DNA of 64,000 nt from Falsirhodobacter sp. alg1 (GCF_000739715.2 NZ_BBJC02000004.1:83131-147130), one strand, 5' to 3'. Numbered from the stretch's first letter, positions 27,971 through 36,760 are shown. Translations and numbers: made by a program. The notes: a model not told the origin generated them from the letters alone.

Positions 27971-28555
27971 ATGGGTGAACAGAAGCGCATGGGCGGTCGG
28001 CCGCGGGATGCAGAGGCTGCAGGTGCAATCAAGGCAGCCACATTGAAATTGTTGCGTGAAAATGGGTACGGAGCCGTCAGCATCGCGGCAATCGCCGCCG
28101 AGGCGGGGGTTGCAAGGCAGACCCTGTATAACCGTTGGAATGCAAAGGCGGATCTGGTGCTGGACGCGCTATACGAGGAAACGGGCCGATATGCAGCGGC
28201 GCCCCTCACGGAGTGCGGTCTGTCCTTTGCCGCGCAGCTTGAGGCTTTTCTGGTTCAGGTGTTTGACCATCTGACCGAGGGCGGCGGTCCGGTACGGTCG
28301 CTGATTGCAGCCGCGCAGGAAGATCCGGCGTTCCGCAAGGTGTTCAAGGAACGGTTCGTCAGGCCACGCGAGCAGATGATTACGGATATTCTGGCCCGTG
28401 CCCGCCAATGCGGTGAGCTTGCTGCCGATCGCGATATCGGAATGCTGTCGGCATTCGTCCATGGAGCTTTCTGGTACGCACTGCTGAATGACGATCCCAT
28501 GGACGCGGCCTTTGCCCATGCCATCACGACCGAGGTCTTCCGGAAAAACGGATAG
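27971..28555 (+). CDS. TetR-family transcriptional regulator
   Basis: 194 residues. N-terminal HTH: GGRPRDAEAAGAIKAATLKL then VSIAAIAAEAGVARQTLYNRW; C-terminal TetR ligand domain. Start at ATG 27971, 6 nt after AGAGGA; earlier in-frame codons (27944, 27965) overlap the ribosome site. Its divergent position makes it the likely repressor of the Bcr/CflA pump. Ends 20 bp from the convergent MerR gene. Confidence 0.87.
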   Translation: MGEQKRMGGRPRDAEAAGAIKAATLKLLRENGYGAVSIAAIAAEAGVARQTLYNRWNAKADLVLDALYEETGRYAAAPLTECGLSFAAQLEAFLVQVFDHLTEGGGPVRSLIAAAQEDPAFRKVFKERFVRPREQMITDILARARQCGELAADRDIGMLSAFVHGAFWYALLNDDPMDAAFAHAITTEVFRKNG

Positions 28556-28575
28556 GACGTCAAAGGTGCCGCCGA

Positions 28576-28986
28576 TCAGGGGCGGTGGTTCAGTGCATCT
28601 ATGATCCGGCAATCGGAAATCGTCGTCCCGCCATGACACTGGTCCCCGATCCGCCGCAATTCGTCGGCAAGGGCGTTGAGATCGGCAATCTTCTCTTCCA
28701 CGGCCGCAAGATGGGTACGGGTCAGGGTATCAACCTCGTCGCAGCAACGCTGGCGGTCCGACGACAGTGCGGCCAGCTCGGTAATCTGGTCCAGCGCAAA
28801 GCCCAGATCGCGGCACCGCCGGATGAAACGGAGCCTGTCCAGCTGCGCCTGCCCGTAGACACGGTAATTGGCAGCACTCCGCTCGGGCGGGGGCATCAGG
28901 CCGATGCTTTCATAGTAGCGGATGGTGACCACCTTTGTCCCTGTCAGCCGGGCAAGATCGCCAATGCGAAAAATCGTCTTGGACAT
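28576..28986 (-). CDS. MerR-family metal-responsive regulator
   Basis: 136 residues. HTH region FRIGDLARLTGTKVVTIRYY, ESIGLMPPPERSAANYRVY, then a coiled-coil dimerisation helix and a Cys-bearing C-terminus: RCCDEVDTL at the start of the long helix, then QCHGGTTISDCRIIDALN. The Cys pattern is that of the Zn/Cd/Pb-sensing MerR branch. Start ATG at 28986; the longer open frame would cross its own promoter. It is divergent from the cation-efflux gene, whose promoter carries the MerR site. Confidence 0.88.
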   Translation of the reverse strand: MSKTIFRIGDLARLTGTKVVTIRYYESIGLMPPPERSAANYRVYGQAQLDRLRFIRRCRDLGFALDQITELAALSSDRQRCCDEVDTLTRTHLAAVEEKIADLNALADELRRIGDQCHGGTTISDCRIIDALNHRP

Positions 28987-28988
28987 GG

Positions 28989-29019
28989 TTGACCCTATAG
29001 TTGCTATAGCCCTTAGATA
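28989..29019 (+). promoter_or_regulatory. MerR-controlled promoter of the cation-efflux gene
   Basis: TTGACC (28989-28994) and TAGATA (29014-29019) are 19 bp apart, the stretched spacing typical of MerR-activated promoters. The spacer holds the dyad CCCTATAG-TTG-CTATAG (28993-29009), close to known CadR/PbrR boxes. Confidence 0.78.
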
Positions 29020-29051
29020 TGGGAGCAACTGGAATACAAAGCGAGTCCCCC

Positions 29052-29696
29052 ATGCCCTGTTGCTCTTCTGATAGCTGTGCCTCCTCTGCCGGAACATCTG
29101 GCCGGTTCCGCCGTGTGTTGTGGATTGCCTTGGTGATCAATGGCGGAATGTTCGTGGCCGAAATTGCGGCGGGCTTGCTGTCGGGGTCGGCGGCACTTCA
29201 GGCCGATGCGCTCGATTTCCTTGCCGATGCCAGCAACTATGCAATCAGCCTGTTCGTGCTGGGCATGACGTTGCGGTGGCGGGCGGGCGCTGCATGGATC
29301 AAGGGGGCCTCCATGGGATTGTTCGGGCTGTGGGTGCTGGCCACGGTCGTCTGGCATATTGCCCATGGCTCGGTTCCCGATGCGCCGACGATGGGGATGA
29401 TCGGAACACTTGCACTGGTCATGAACCTGATCTGCCTGTTGTTGCTGATGGCGTTCCGCGATGGTGATGCCAATATGCGGTCGGTCTGGATCTGTTCGCG
29501 GAATGACGTAATCGCGAATGTCGCCGTTCTGCTGGCGGCGCTGGGCGTGTTCGGTACGGGAACGGGCTGGCCGGATTTCATCGTCGCCAGCCTGATGGCC
29601 GGATTGGCCCTGCAGGGGGCGGCCACCATCCTGCGGGATGCAACATGTGAATGGCGCAGCGCGGAGGACACCGCTGCCGTGCCGATCCTGCGATGA
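29052..29696 (+). CDS. Small CDF-type cation efflux protein
   Basis: About 214 residues, six membrane helices, without the C-terminal cytoplasmic domain of full-length CDF exporters. The N-terminus is Cys-rich (MPCCSSDSCASSAG), likely a metal-capture segment. The metal site in helix 2 is seen in LQADALDFLADASNYAISLF, and helix 5 has SRNDVIANVAVL. Start placed at 29052 because the promoter occupies the bases before; an earlier in-frame codon at 29019 lies in the -10. Probably exports Zn, Cd or a like ion under the adjacent MerR regulator. Confidence 0.83.
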   Translation: MPCCSSDSCASSAGTSGRFRRVLWIALVINGGMFVAEIAAGLLSGSAALQADALDFLADASNYAISLFVLGMTLRWRAGAAWIKGASMGLFGLWVLATVVWHIAHGSVPDAPTMGMIGTLALVMNLICLLLLMAFRDGDANMRSVWICSRNDVIANVAVLLAALGVFGTGTGWPDFIVASLMAGLALQGAATILRDATCEWRSAEDTAAVPILR

Positions 29697-29847
29697 TCTG
29701 ACGGCGAGGGGGGGCAGGACGCCTGTGCCCTTGTCCCATCAGGACTGGCTTGCGTTGCGGATGGTATCGGCTATCTGAACCACAAGCGGACCTTGTCCTG
29801 CTTCGGCAGGAGGCTGCTCTCGGTCAGATGTCTGCAAGGGGTGCCTC

Positions 29848-30858
29848 ATGATCAAGCGGCGGAATTTTCTGGCAGGGGCTGCGGCCCTGTCTGCTGCCCC
29901 CGGCGCAGTCCATGCCGCCGTGCCCACGGATGGGGATTGGGGTGCATGGTGCGCGGCCCATCTGCAGGACAGCGGGCGGGTCGTGGATGGGCCGCAGGGG
30001 CATATCAGCCATTCCGAGGGGCAGGGATACGGCCTGCTGCTGGCTCAGGCCCATGGGGATCGTGCCGCCTTCGAGGCGATGGAGGCATGGACCCGTACGC
30101 ATCTGGCTACCCGTCAGGATGCATTGATGAGCTGGAAGTGGGCACCTGGCGACGATCCGGTCTGGGTTGACTGGCACAATGCAACGGATGGCGACCTGTT
30201 CCGCGCATGGGCCCTGCTGCGGGCAGAGCGTGATTCCGGCTGGCAGGGATATCGCCAGAAAGCCATCGAGATCGCCCGCGACATCGCCGCGCTTTGCCTG
30301 GCTGCGGATCCGCGGGCAGCCGACCAGCCGCTGATCCTGCCGGGGGCCGAGGCTGCCGGCGATCCGGCAAAAGTCATCTTCAACCCCTCCTATGTCATGT
30401 CCCGCGCACTGCGAGAGCTGGGGGAGGCCGCTGGGGAACCGCGTCTGCTGCAGGCCGCAGACCACGGAGAGACGATGCTGGCCGAACTGGCAGCAACGGG
30501 TCTTTTGCCGAACTGGGTGGATGTGACGCCAGAGGGGTATGAGCCACCACGGGATCACGATCTGAAGTGGGGATATGATGCTTTGCGTATCCCGCTGTAT
30601 CTGTGCTGGTCGGGGCGGGCGGCCCATCCTGCGGTCGCCGTGGCGCTCCGTCTGATGGGCACCGATCCGGATCGGGTCACGGTCGAATCAACCCCTGACG
30701 GGAGGGTGCTGGAGGCGAACGACGGGGCCGGATTCCGGGCAATCCGGTCTTTTGCATCCTGCAGAACCGTGTCGGGGGCGATTTGCGGTGATTACTATGC
30801 CGACAGCCTGCTTCTGATGGCCAAAGTTGCGGCACGGGAAGCACAGTGCGAAAAATAA
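29848..30858 (+). CDS. Glycoside hydrolase family 8 endoglucanase (BcsZ-like)
   Basis: 336 residues. Tat-type signal KRRNFLAGAAALSAAPGAVH with cleavage near HAA. GH8 catalytic region: Glu57 in HISHSEGQGYGLLLA (proton donor) and D114/D116 in WHNATDGDLFRAW. A later PSYVMSRALREL and LKWGYDALRIPLYL are also GH8 motifs. Cellulose operons often contain such an enzyme, which trims nascent beta-glucan in the periplasm. Here it precedes a GT2 synthase cluster, separated by an 83-bp AT-rich gap. Start behind AAGGGG. Confidence 0.9.
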   Translation: MIKRRNFLAGAAALSAAPGAVHAAVPTDGDWGAWCAAHLQDSGRVVDGPQGHISHSEGQGYGLLLAQAHGDRAAFEAMEAWTRTHLATRQDALMSWKWAPGDDPVWVDWHNATDGDLFRAWALLRAERDSGWQGYRQKAIEIARDIAALCLAADPRAADQPLILPGAEAAGDPAKVIFNPSYVMSRALRELGEAAGEPRLLQAADHGETMLAELAATGLLPNWVDVTPEGYEPPRDHDLKWGYDALRIPLYLCWSGRAAHPAVAVALRLMGTDPDRVTVESTPDGRVLEANDGAGFRAIRSFASCRTVSGAICGDYYADSLLLMAKVAAREAQCEK

Positions 30859-30941
30859 AATACAGCGTAAGTTGCTTAAAAAAATAAAAAAACTACTGGT
30901 CCGAAAATCGTTCACCTGAACCGTTTTTTCAGCAGGCCATC

Positions 30942-32117
30942 ATGAAATACAGTAGACTGATCATCGGCATCGCCGCGGTCATTTTTGCACTATGGGTCAT
31001 CATCGGAGAGCAAATGTCCGGCGCCAGCGCCGATGCCGTTGTGAACGCTCCGGTCGTGACCGTCCGCGCCCCCGTGGCGGGAAATCTCGAACTGCCGACA
31101 CGGCAGTTGGGCGTATATGTACGCCAGGGCGAGGTGCTGGCCACCATCGCCGATCCCATCGTTGACCGCGTCCATCTGGATGACCTTCTGATGGAGGTCC
31201 AGCTGGAAAAAGCGGGCCGTGACCAGATCGATGCCTTGCTTACCGAAACGCGTGCGATCCGTGACAGCATGCAACAGCGTACCGACACCTATCGCGCCCA
31301 CCGGCTGGACGAACTGCGGGAGCGTCTGTCCCGCGCGGAAGCGCGTCTGCACATCCTGGAAAACGGCGGCGTGCCACAGACCGATGCGGAGCAACGCGCT
31401 GTGGATGCCGTTGCCGAGGATTCGGATGCCCTGCCGGCAGAGCCGCGCATCGCCTCTCTGGTGCTGGAACATGCGCGTGAGCGTGTGGCCGTTCTGCAGA
31501 TTGCTCTGGATGCCGCCGAACAGAACGTGTTTCTGGGCGACGGTTACAATGATGCGCCGAATGCCGAACAGCACATGGTGCAGCTGGACGGCGAAATTGC
31601 CGATATGGTGAGCCGCAAGGCCGAGGCGGATGCCCGCGTCGCCGCCGTGGAGGAGCGTGTGGACCGTGCCCGTGTCAGCGTGAACGCCCTGACCGGAGGA
31701 GAGTTGCGCTCTCCGGTGACCGGCACCTACTGGGAAATTCTGGAAGCAAGCGGCACGAATGTGCAGCGCGGCGACCCGTTGCTGCGTCTGGTCGATTGCA
31801 GCGCGACGGTCGTGACACTGTCGGTGACCGAGCGTGTGTATAACGGATTGACCATCGGCCAGAGCGCCAAGTTCCGTCTGGGCGGGGCATCGGATGTCTA
31901 TGACGCCACGGTCAGCCGTCTGGCAGGCAGCGGCGCGGAAACCGTGTATCGCAATCTGGCCGTGGCCCCCAGCAAGCGGCATCTGGAGCGGTATGACGTC
32001 ACGCTGATCGTGCCCGGTCTGCGGGACAAGGGCACAGACGGTTGTCTGATCGGCCGTACGGGCCGCGCCTTCTTCGATACGCGCCCGCTGGACGGGTTGC
32101 GGAACCTGTTCCACTAG
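30942..32117 (+). CDS. HlyD-like membrane-fusion protein of a beta-glucan synthase locus (BgsB-like)
   Basis: 391 residues. One N-terminal membrane helix (about 5-23, IIGIAAVIFALWVIIGE), a biotinyl-lipoyl-like half (VRAPVAGNLELPTRQLGVYV, about residues 42-75), a long coiled coil (about 80-240), the second lipoyl half (LRSPVTGTYWEILEASGTNV) and a beta-barrel end. One base separates it from the GT2 synthase gene. This B-then-A order resembles bgsBA of Sinorhizobium meliloti, which makes mixed-linkage beta-glucan; that link is inferred, since the fold alone fits many exporters. Confidence 0.8.
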   Translation: MKYSRLIIGIAAVIFALWVIIGEQMSGASADAVVNAPVVTVRAPVAGNLELPTRQLGVYVRQGEVLATIADPIVDRVHLDDLLMEVQLEKAGRDQIDALLTETRAIRDSMQQRTDTYRAHRLDELRERLSRAEARLHILENGGVPQTDAEQRAVDAVAEDSDALPAEPRIASLVLEHARERVAVLQIALDAAEQNVFLGDGYNDAPNAEQHMVQLDGEIADMVSRKAEADARVAAVEERVDRARVSVNALTGGELRSPVTGTYWEILEASGTNVQRGDPLLRLVDCSATVVTLSVTERVYNGLTIGQSAKFRLGGASDVYDATVSRLAGSGAETVYRNLAVAPSKRHLERYDVTLIVPGLRDKGTDGCLIGRTGRAFFDTRPLDGLRNLFH

Positions 32118-32118
32118 A

Positions 32119-34098
32119 ATGCCGGATATCTTCTATCAGGGATCATTGGGGTCCAGCGTCGTCCACCTTTTGTTGGTGTTCGGCGTTGGCCTTACCCTGC
32201 CATACTGGGTGCGGCCCGAAGATAACCGCCATCGCGCCTTTCTGCTGACGATCACCTTCCTGCTGGCCGTCAGATATATCTGGTGGCGGGGCACCGATAC
32301 GCTTGCCCCGGCCGGATTGACCATGGACATGCTGGCAAGCTGGTCGCTCTATGCCCTGGAAGTGCTGGCGATGATCGGCTCGATCAGCTCGTTCATGATC
32401 ATGTCCCGTATCCGTCTGCGCAGCGCCGAGGCGGACGAACATGCAGGCTGGTGGGGCGACAAGGAGCCCCGGGTGGCCATTTTGATTGCCACCTACAACG
32501 AAGAGCTGGATATCCTGGAGCGTAGTATCGTTGGTGCCCGCTCTCTGCGGCATACCAACAAGGAAGTCATCGTTCTGGATGACAGCCGCCGTGACTGGCT
32601 GCGCGATTACTGCGCAGAGCAGGGCGTCCGTTACATGCGGCGCCCCGACAACAAGGGGTCCAAGGCCGGCAACATCAACCATGCGCTGGACCGCCTGGCC
32701 GAAGAAGCCGTGCCGCCGGATTTCGTGGCTGTGCTGGATGCGGATTTCGTGCCGCATCGCGGCTTCCTGTCCCGCACCTTGGCGCTGTTCCACGATCCCA
32801 AGATCGGACTGGTGCAGACACCGCAGCATTTCTTCAATGCGGATCCGATCCAGCACAATCTGGGCATCGCCTCGTCCTATCCTGATGAACAGCGGTTCTT
32901 CTTCGATCAGATGCAGCCCTCGCGGGATGGTTGGGGAATGGCCATCTGCTGCGGCACATCCTCTATCGCGCGCTGGTCCGCCCTGCGCGAACTGGGGGGG
33001 CTGCCCACCGAAAGCGTGACCGAGGATTTCCTGCTGACACTGGCCTTGCAGGAGCGGGGTCTGCAAACCGCCTATCTTGCAGAACCGCTGACCGAGGGTC
33101 TCGCACCCGAGGGGTTGCAGGAATACGTGACGCAGCGGGCGCGGTGGTGCCTGGGGCTGATGCAGATCGCACGGTCCCGTCTGGGGCCATTCGGCAAGAA
33201 CAACCTGCGCTTTCGCGATCGCTGGGGCGTGGCGGATTCCGTTCTGTTCTGGATGACCAGCTTCACCTTTCGTCTGGCGGTCATCGTCTATCCGCTGCTG
33301 TACTGGTTCTTCAACATCGTGGTGGTGGATGCCCAGCTGACGGATGTCCTGGTCTATTTCGGGATGTTCTTCATCTGGTCGATCATGGTCTATCGGGCGA
33401 TCATGCCCGGCTTGCTGATGCCGGTCCTGCATGATGTGACACAGCTGATCGGGGCGGTTCCCATCACGCGGGCGGCCTTTACCGGCCTGTTCCGGCCAAA
33501 GGGGCATCCGTTCTCGGTTACGGCCAAGGGCGGGGATCGCAGCAAGGTCGTGGTGCAATGGAGCCTGATGGCGCCCTTCCTGATACTTCTGATCCTGACG
33601 GTCGTCGGCCTGTCATTGGGCATATTCCTTGACGGTTTTGCCTATAACGACGCAGGGGATGGCAAGTGGGTCGTGATTTTCTGGACGATCTACAACGTCG
33701 TTGTGCTGTCGATCACGGTATTGGCCTGCATCGAGCTGCCGCGTCGTGAAAGCCACATCGCCGATATGCCTGACCGCGGCGCGTTCATCACGGATGGCGA
33801 TATCCGCCGGCAGTGGATCAGCTCCTTGTCAATCGATCAGGCCCGTCTGCGTGGCAAGATCTACCCCGTCGGTACCGAAGGCACACTGCGTCTGAAGGAT
33901 GTGGGGGATGTGCCTGTACGGGTAACGACGCTGACACCTGACGGCAATATCGTGGAGCTGTTGCCCAACGCGGCACAGCGCGAGGCGCTGATGATCCGCT
34001 TCTATGCCGAGGGCGCGGCCCCGGGAACGGGACGCGCGCAGTTCTGGTCGGTTCTGGCCGGGCTCAGTCGTCGTCTCTCGGCTGGTGGTCATCACTGA
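32119..34098 (+). CDS. Cellulose-synthase-like GT2 processive beta-glucan synthase (BgsA-like)
   Basis: 659 residues. Three or so membrane helices (residues 14-100), then a cytosolic GT2 domain with every processive-synthase motif: DD154-155, DAD 207-209, TED 301-303 and QRARW 339-343. More helices follow (about 365-560), then a cytosolic tail of about 100 residues. The tail does not show the RxxxR and D/NxSxxG motifs of the BcsA PilZ domain. BgsA of S. meliloti likewise lacks PilZ yet binds c-di-GMP through its tail. The product (cellulose, mixed-linkage glucan or other) is inferred. The gene end overlaps the convergent sensor gene by 35 bp. Confidence 0.85.
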   Translation: MPDIFYQGSLGSSVVHLLLVFGVGLTLPYWVRPEDNRHRAFLLTITFLLAVRYIWWRGTDTLAPAGLTMDMLASWSLYALEVLAMIGSISSFMIMSRIRLRSAEADEHAGWWGDKEPRVAILIATYNEELDILERSIVGARSLRHTNKEVIVLDDSRRDWLRDYCAEQGVRYMRRPDNKGSKAGNINHALDRLAEEAVPPDFVAVLDADFVPHRGFLSRTLALFHDPKIGLVQTPQHFFNADPIQHNLGIASSYPDEQRFFFDQMQPSRDGWGMAICCGTSSIARWSALRELGGLPTESVTEDFLLTLALQERGLQTAYLAEPLTEGLAPEGLQEYVTQRARWCLGLMQIARSRLGPFGKNNLRFRDRWGVADSVLFWMTSFTFRLAVIVYPLLYWFFNIVVVDAQLTDVLVYFGMFFIWSIMVYRAIMPGLLMPVLHDVTQLIGAVPITRAAFTGLFRPKGHPFSVTAKGGDRSKVVVQWSLMAPFLILLILTVVGLSLGIFLDGFAYNDAGDGKWVVIFWTIYNVVVLSITVLACIELPRRESHIADMPDRGAFITDGDIRRQWISSLSIDQARLRGKIYPVGTEGTLRLKDVGDVPVRVTTLTPDGNIVELLPNAAQREALMIRFYAEGAAPGTGRAQFWSVLAGLSRRLSAGGHH

Positions 34099-35170
34099 CC
34101 CGGTCCTGCTGGAGGTGCAGCAATGCGACCGACAGCAGTGCCGCTTCGCGGGTGGTTGATGAGTTTTCAGGGTATTCCTGCGAACCATTGGCCACGCGTG
34201 AGGCCAGCACCGACAGGCGTGTCAGCGGGTCGATCACGAATTTCAGGAACAGCAGGGTAACCGCCGCGATCAGCGCAAGGCAGATCGCCAATGCGTACCA
34301 CGCCCCGTTCCGCGCCAGATCCAGACCGATCGTTAGCTTGTCCGCATCCAGCCTGCCGACCATGCGCCAGCCGAAATCGGGCAGTTCGCCATAGGTCACT
34401 TCTGGCACCAGCGACGAGAAATATTCCTGACCATCGGGCCATATCTCGCGCCCGGCGGTCTGCACCCCGGCCTGTGCCGCACGCACGATCTTCAGCTCTG
34501 CCTGATCGGGCATGTCCTCGGTCGTCGAGGCCGATACTTCGCCGTTCTGGTTCAGCAGGAACAGGTCGATCCCGAAAGTATCGGAAGCCTCGGCCAGATA
34601 GCGGTTCAGCCAGGACGCATTGATATGCATGCCAAGCACGCCGATCAGATCACCCTTGGCATTGGTGACAGGGCGGGCCAGATCGAAGAAGCGCGGGGGG
34701 GCGCCATCCGTGGCCAGCAGTTGCGCCAGCAGCTTGGCATCATGAACATCGCCGGCATAACCGTTTGCCAGACCATTCTTGAACCACGGCCGTTCGCCCA
34801 CGTTCTGGCCGATCAGCATCTTGTCGGTGGCGGCAACAACCTCACCGCTCAGATCGGCAAAGCCGATCCATGATACACGCTGGCCATTTCCCGAGGCACC
34901 GCTAAGGAAATAGCTCATCTCATCCTGCGTCATGCCATCAAGCTTGCCGGACAGGGCCACAAGGTTGCTCCAGTCGCGGTTCAGGGATCGTGCCAGATCC
35001 TGCGCGATGGCTGCAGTGCGGAAGCGGACTGCATAATCCAGCGTACTGTCGGTGATCCGGTCGCTTTTCAGCCAGGCGAATGCGCCGAAAGTGGCGGTGA
35101 TGATCAGCAGCACGATCAGGATAAGCGCCTGGATCGCGCTTCGCAGGGTTGTTTTGGGAAGGACTTCCAT
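34064..35170 (-). CDS. dCache-type membrane sensor with HAMP but no output domain
   Basis: 368 residues. Membrane helix at about 11-33, a large periplasmic double-Cache domain (about 35-285; WIGFADLSGEVVAATDKMLI, GERPWFKNGL, FDLARPVTNAKGDLIGVLGM), second helix 291-313, then a HAMP-like segment (DPLTRLSVLASRVANGS) and the protein ends near 368. Full-length relatives would carry a GGDEF, kinase or MCP domain here; none follows in any frame because the gene runs into the synthase gene. It has a 6-bp gap to the beta-barrel gene upstream. It may sense through a partner. Confidence 0.82.
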   Translation of the reverse strand: MEVLPKTTLRSAIQALILIVLLIITATFGAFAWLKSDRITDSTLDYAVRFRTAAIAQDLARSLNRDWSNLVALSGKLDGMTQDEMSYFLSGASGNGQRVSWIGFADLSGEVVAATDKMLIGQNVGERPWFKNGLANGYAGDVHDAKLLAQLLATDGAPPRFFDLARPVTNAKGDLIGVLGMHINASWLNRYLAEASDTFGIDLFLLNQNGEVSASTTEDMPDQAELKIVRAAQAGVQTAGREIWPDGQEYFSSLVPEVTYGELPDFGWRMVGRLDADKLTIGLDLARNGAWYALAICLALIAAVTLLFLKFVIDPLTRLSVLASRVANGSQEYPENSSTTREAALLSVALLHLQQDRVSDDHQPRDDD

Positions 35171-35176
35171 GGTGCC

Positions 35177-35758
35177 TCAGAAAGTGTTGAAGGAAAAACC
35201 GATGAAGTATTCTTTGGCATCCGTCTTGTAGCCTGTGCGCAGGCTTACAGGGGTGCCGGTGAACCGCTTCTGCAGGGCGATCGTGGTCTCGCTGTAGCTT
35301 TCGCTGCCCCCGCTGGACAGTTCGATCCCGAATCCGCTGTCGGCAAAGCTGATCTGGCCCAGAACGAACCATGCGTCATAGATCGTGCTGACCTGCGCCA
35401 GCCCGTATACGCCGCCGAATCCGGTGGTCACATAGCGATCCAGAGAGGCAAGGGCACCGATGTCATATTCGGTGTCATCATCATCGGGGTTCTCGAAGCC
35501 GATGGTCGGCCCGACATGTGCCGTAACGATCCCTGCCAGCGGAACGCCATAGGTGACCTGTACGCCCCCTGACCGCCCGCCATCATATCGGGTGGCATTG
35601 CCGCCAAAGCTCCATGCATCGCGCGACACCGCGCCGACAAAGCTGCGCGTGTCCTTGGCAATATCCGATTGCACGAACTCGCCATCGGCAAGGGCCGGAG
35701 ATGCAAGCATCGCAAGTGAAAAGAAGACACCGCTGGCGGTGAATCGGGTGGTGGGCAA
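35177..35758 (-). CDS. Predicted outer-membrane beta-barrel protein (BcsS-like?)
   Basis: 193 residues. Signal peptide (FTASGVFFSLAMLASPALAD), then alternating amphipathic strands and a C-terminal phenylalanine (GFSFNTF), the usual end of an outer-membrane barrel. Size and pattern (FGGNATRYDGGRSGGVQVTY, GPTIGFEN) recall BcsS-type proteins of alphaproteobacterial cellulose loci, though I cannot prove this. It is co-transcribed with the dCache gene and may serve export or retention of the glucan. Confidence 0.68.
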   Translation of the reverse strand: MPTTRFTASGVFFSLAMLASPALADGEFVQSDIAKDTRSFVGAVSRDAWSFGGNATRYDGGRSGGVQVTYGVPLAGIVTAHVGPTIGFENPDDDDTEYDIGALASLDRYVTTGFGGVYGLAQVSTIYDAWFVLGQISFADSGFGIELSSGGSESYSETTIALQKRFTGTPVSLRTGYKTDAKEYFIGFSFNTF

Positions 35759-36138
35759 GACGGTTTCTCCGAGATCTCAGTGGGCGCAGGCCGTGCGCCT
35801 TTCAGCCGCAGCACAGCGCTAATAAATGAATTCTCGCAAGAGGTTGCCGCGGATTATTTTGCAGCGTCACCCAAGCGCAACGCCCACTCCTGCCGTGATC
35901 CAGAAAGGGCGGGTGTGCGGGGTGCCGGGGGAAGTGGATTGCCCCCGTCCAGAGGTGCAAGCGGCAAGGCGGATACGGAACTGCACGGGTCATTTGCCAT
36001 GACAGAAACTTGTCCGGTTTCGGGGGAATTGTTTATGGCCGGGCGATCCATTCCGTTAAAGACTGATGGTTCTGTATATCTCGTAATGTCTTCGCATGGT
36101 CTTGCCTTGCGGTCTTTTGCCAATGATTGGATGGATTG
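35759..36138. other. 380-bp gap between the barrel gene and the DoxX-like gene
   Basis: No gene supported. A frame beginning at 36001 gives 46 residues without homology or a good ribosome site, and overlaps the next start. A GC-rich stretch at about 35906-35980 has many G-runs but no convincing hairpin with a T-run. Promoters for both flanking genes should be here but none stands out. Confidence 0.5.
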
Positions 36139-36552
36139 ATGCCCGATACCAGAATCCCGGTGGCGCTGCTTATCATGCGTCTGACAATCGCCGCGTTTTT
36201 TGCCGCGTGGAGCTCGCTGAAATTCTATCGACCCGAATGGTTCGAAAATGTCTTCAAGAACGTCTACGGTCTGGAATTCGCGTCGCAGAACATGTCGTGG
36301 GTCGTCGGCCTGATCCAGATGCTACTGGTTCTTCTGTTCGTTATCGGGTTTTTGCGGACCTATACCTATGGTGCGATTGCCTTGATGCTTTGCGCAGGCG
36401 TTGTCGGTTCCATTCCTTCGCTGATGGAATACACCACCTATCCGAATAACCTTATGTGGGCGGGTGTGCCGACTCTGGGGGCGGCGATTTCGCTGTTTCT
36501 TTTGCGCGATTACGACCGGTACACGGTTGATGGGCAACGCCGCAAAGCGTGA
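36139..36552 (+). CDS. DoxX-family-like membrane protein
   Basis: 137 residues and four membrane helices. The N-terminal helix with RLTIAAFFAAWSSLKFYRPE and the following VYGLEFASQNMSWVVGLIQM pattern is similar to the DoxX/DoxD family. Start ATG at 36139. The function of these small proteins is mostly unclear; several are tied to oxidative stress or to quinone chemistry. Same strand as the next outer-membrane gene, 208 bp away. Confidence 0.68.
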   Translation: MPDTRIPVALLIMRLTIAAFFAAWSSLKFYRPEWFENVFKNVYGLEFASQNMSWVVGLIQMLLVLLFVIGFLRTYTYGAIALMLCAGVVGSIPSLMEYTTYPNNLMWAGVPTLGAAISLFLLRDYDRYTVDGQRRKA

Positions 36553-36760
36553 TATTTCCCGGCCTGTTTTGCCGTAATCCGGCCTGCCATCGGCAATGGC
36601 CGCGATTGTTCCGTTTTTGCACCAGTCGGAATTTCTAATAGGGAAACGTCCTTTTCGCCTCTGCGAGGTAAACGTAAACGTGATTGACTGTGATCATGGG
36701 CGGTTCCAGCCGCCCTGTTCCACAGCGCGCGAGACCGGTTTGCAAAAGGATACCCCGCCG

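Noticed and set aside
32143-33558. Minus-strand open frame of 471 codons
   Set aside because: Antisense to the GT2 synthase; composition typical of a reverse-frame shadow.
36001-36139. Possible 46-residue protein before the DoxX-like gene
   Set aside because: No homology, no good ribosome site, and it overlaps the next start.
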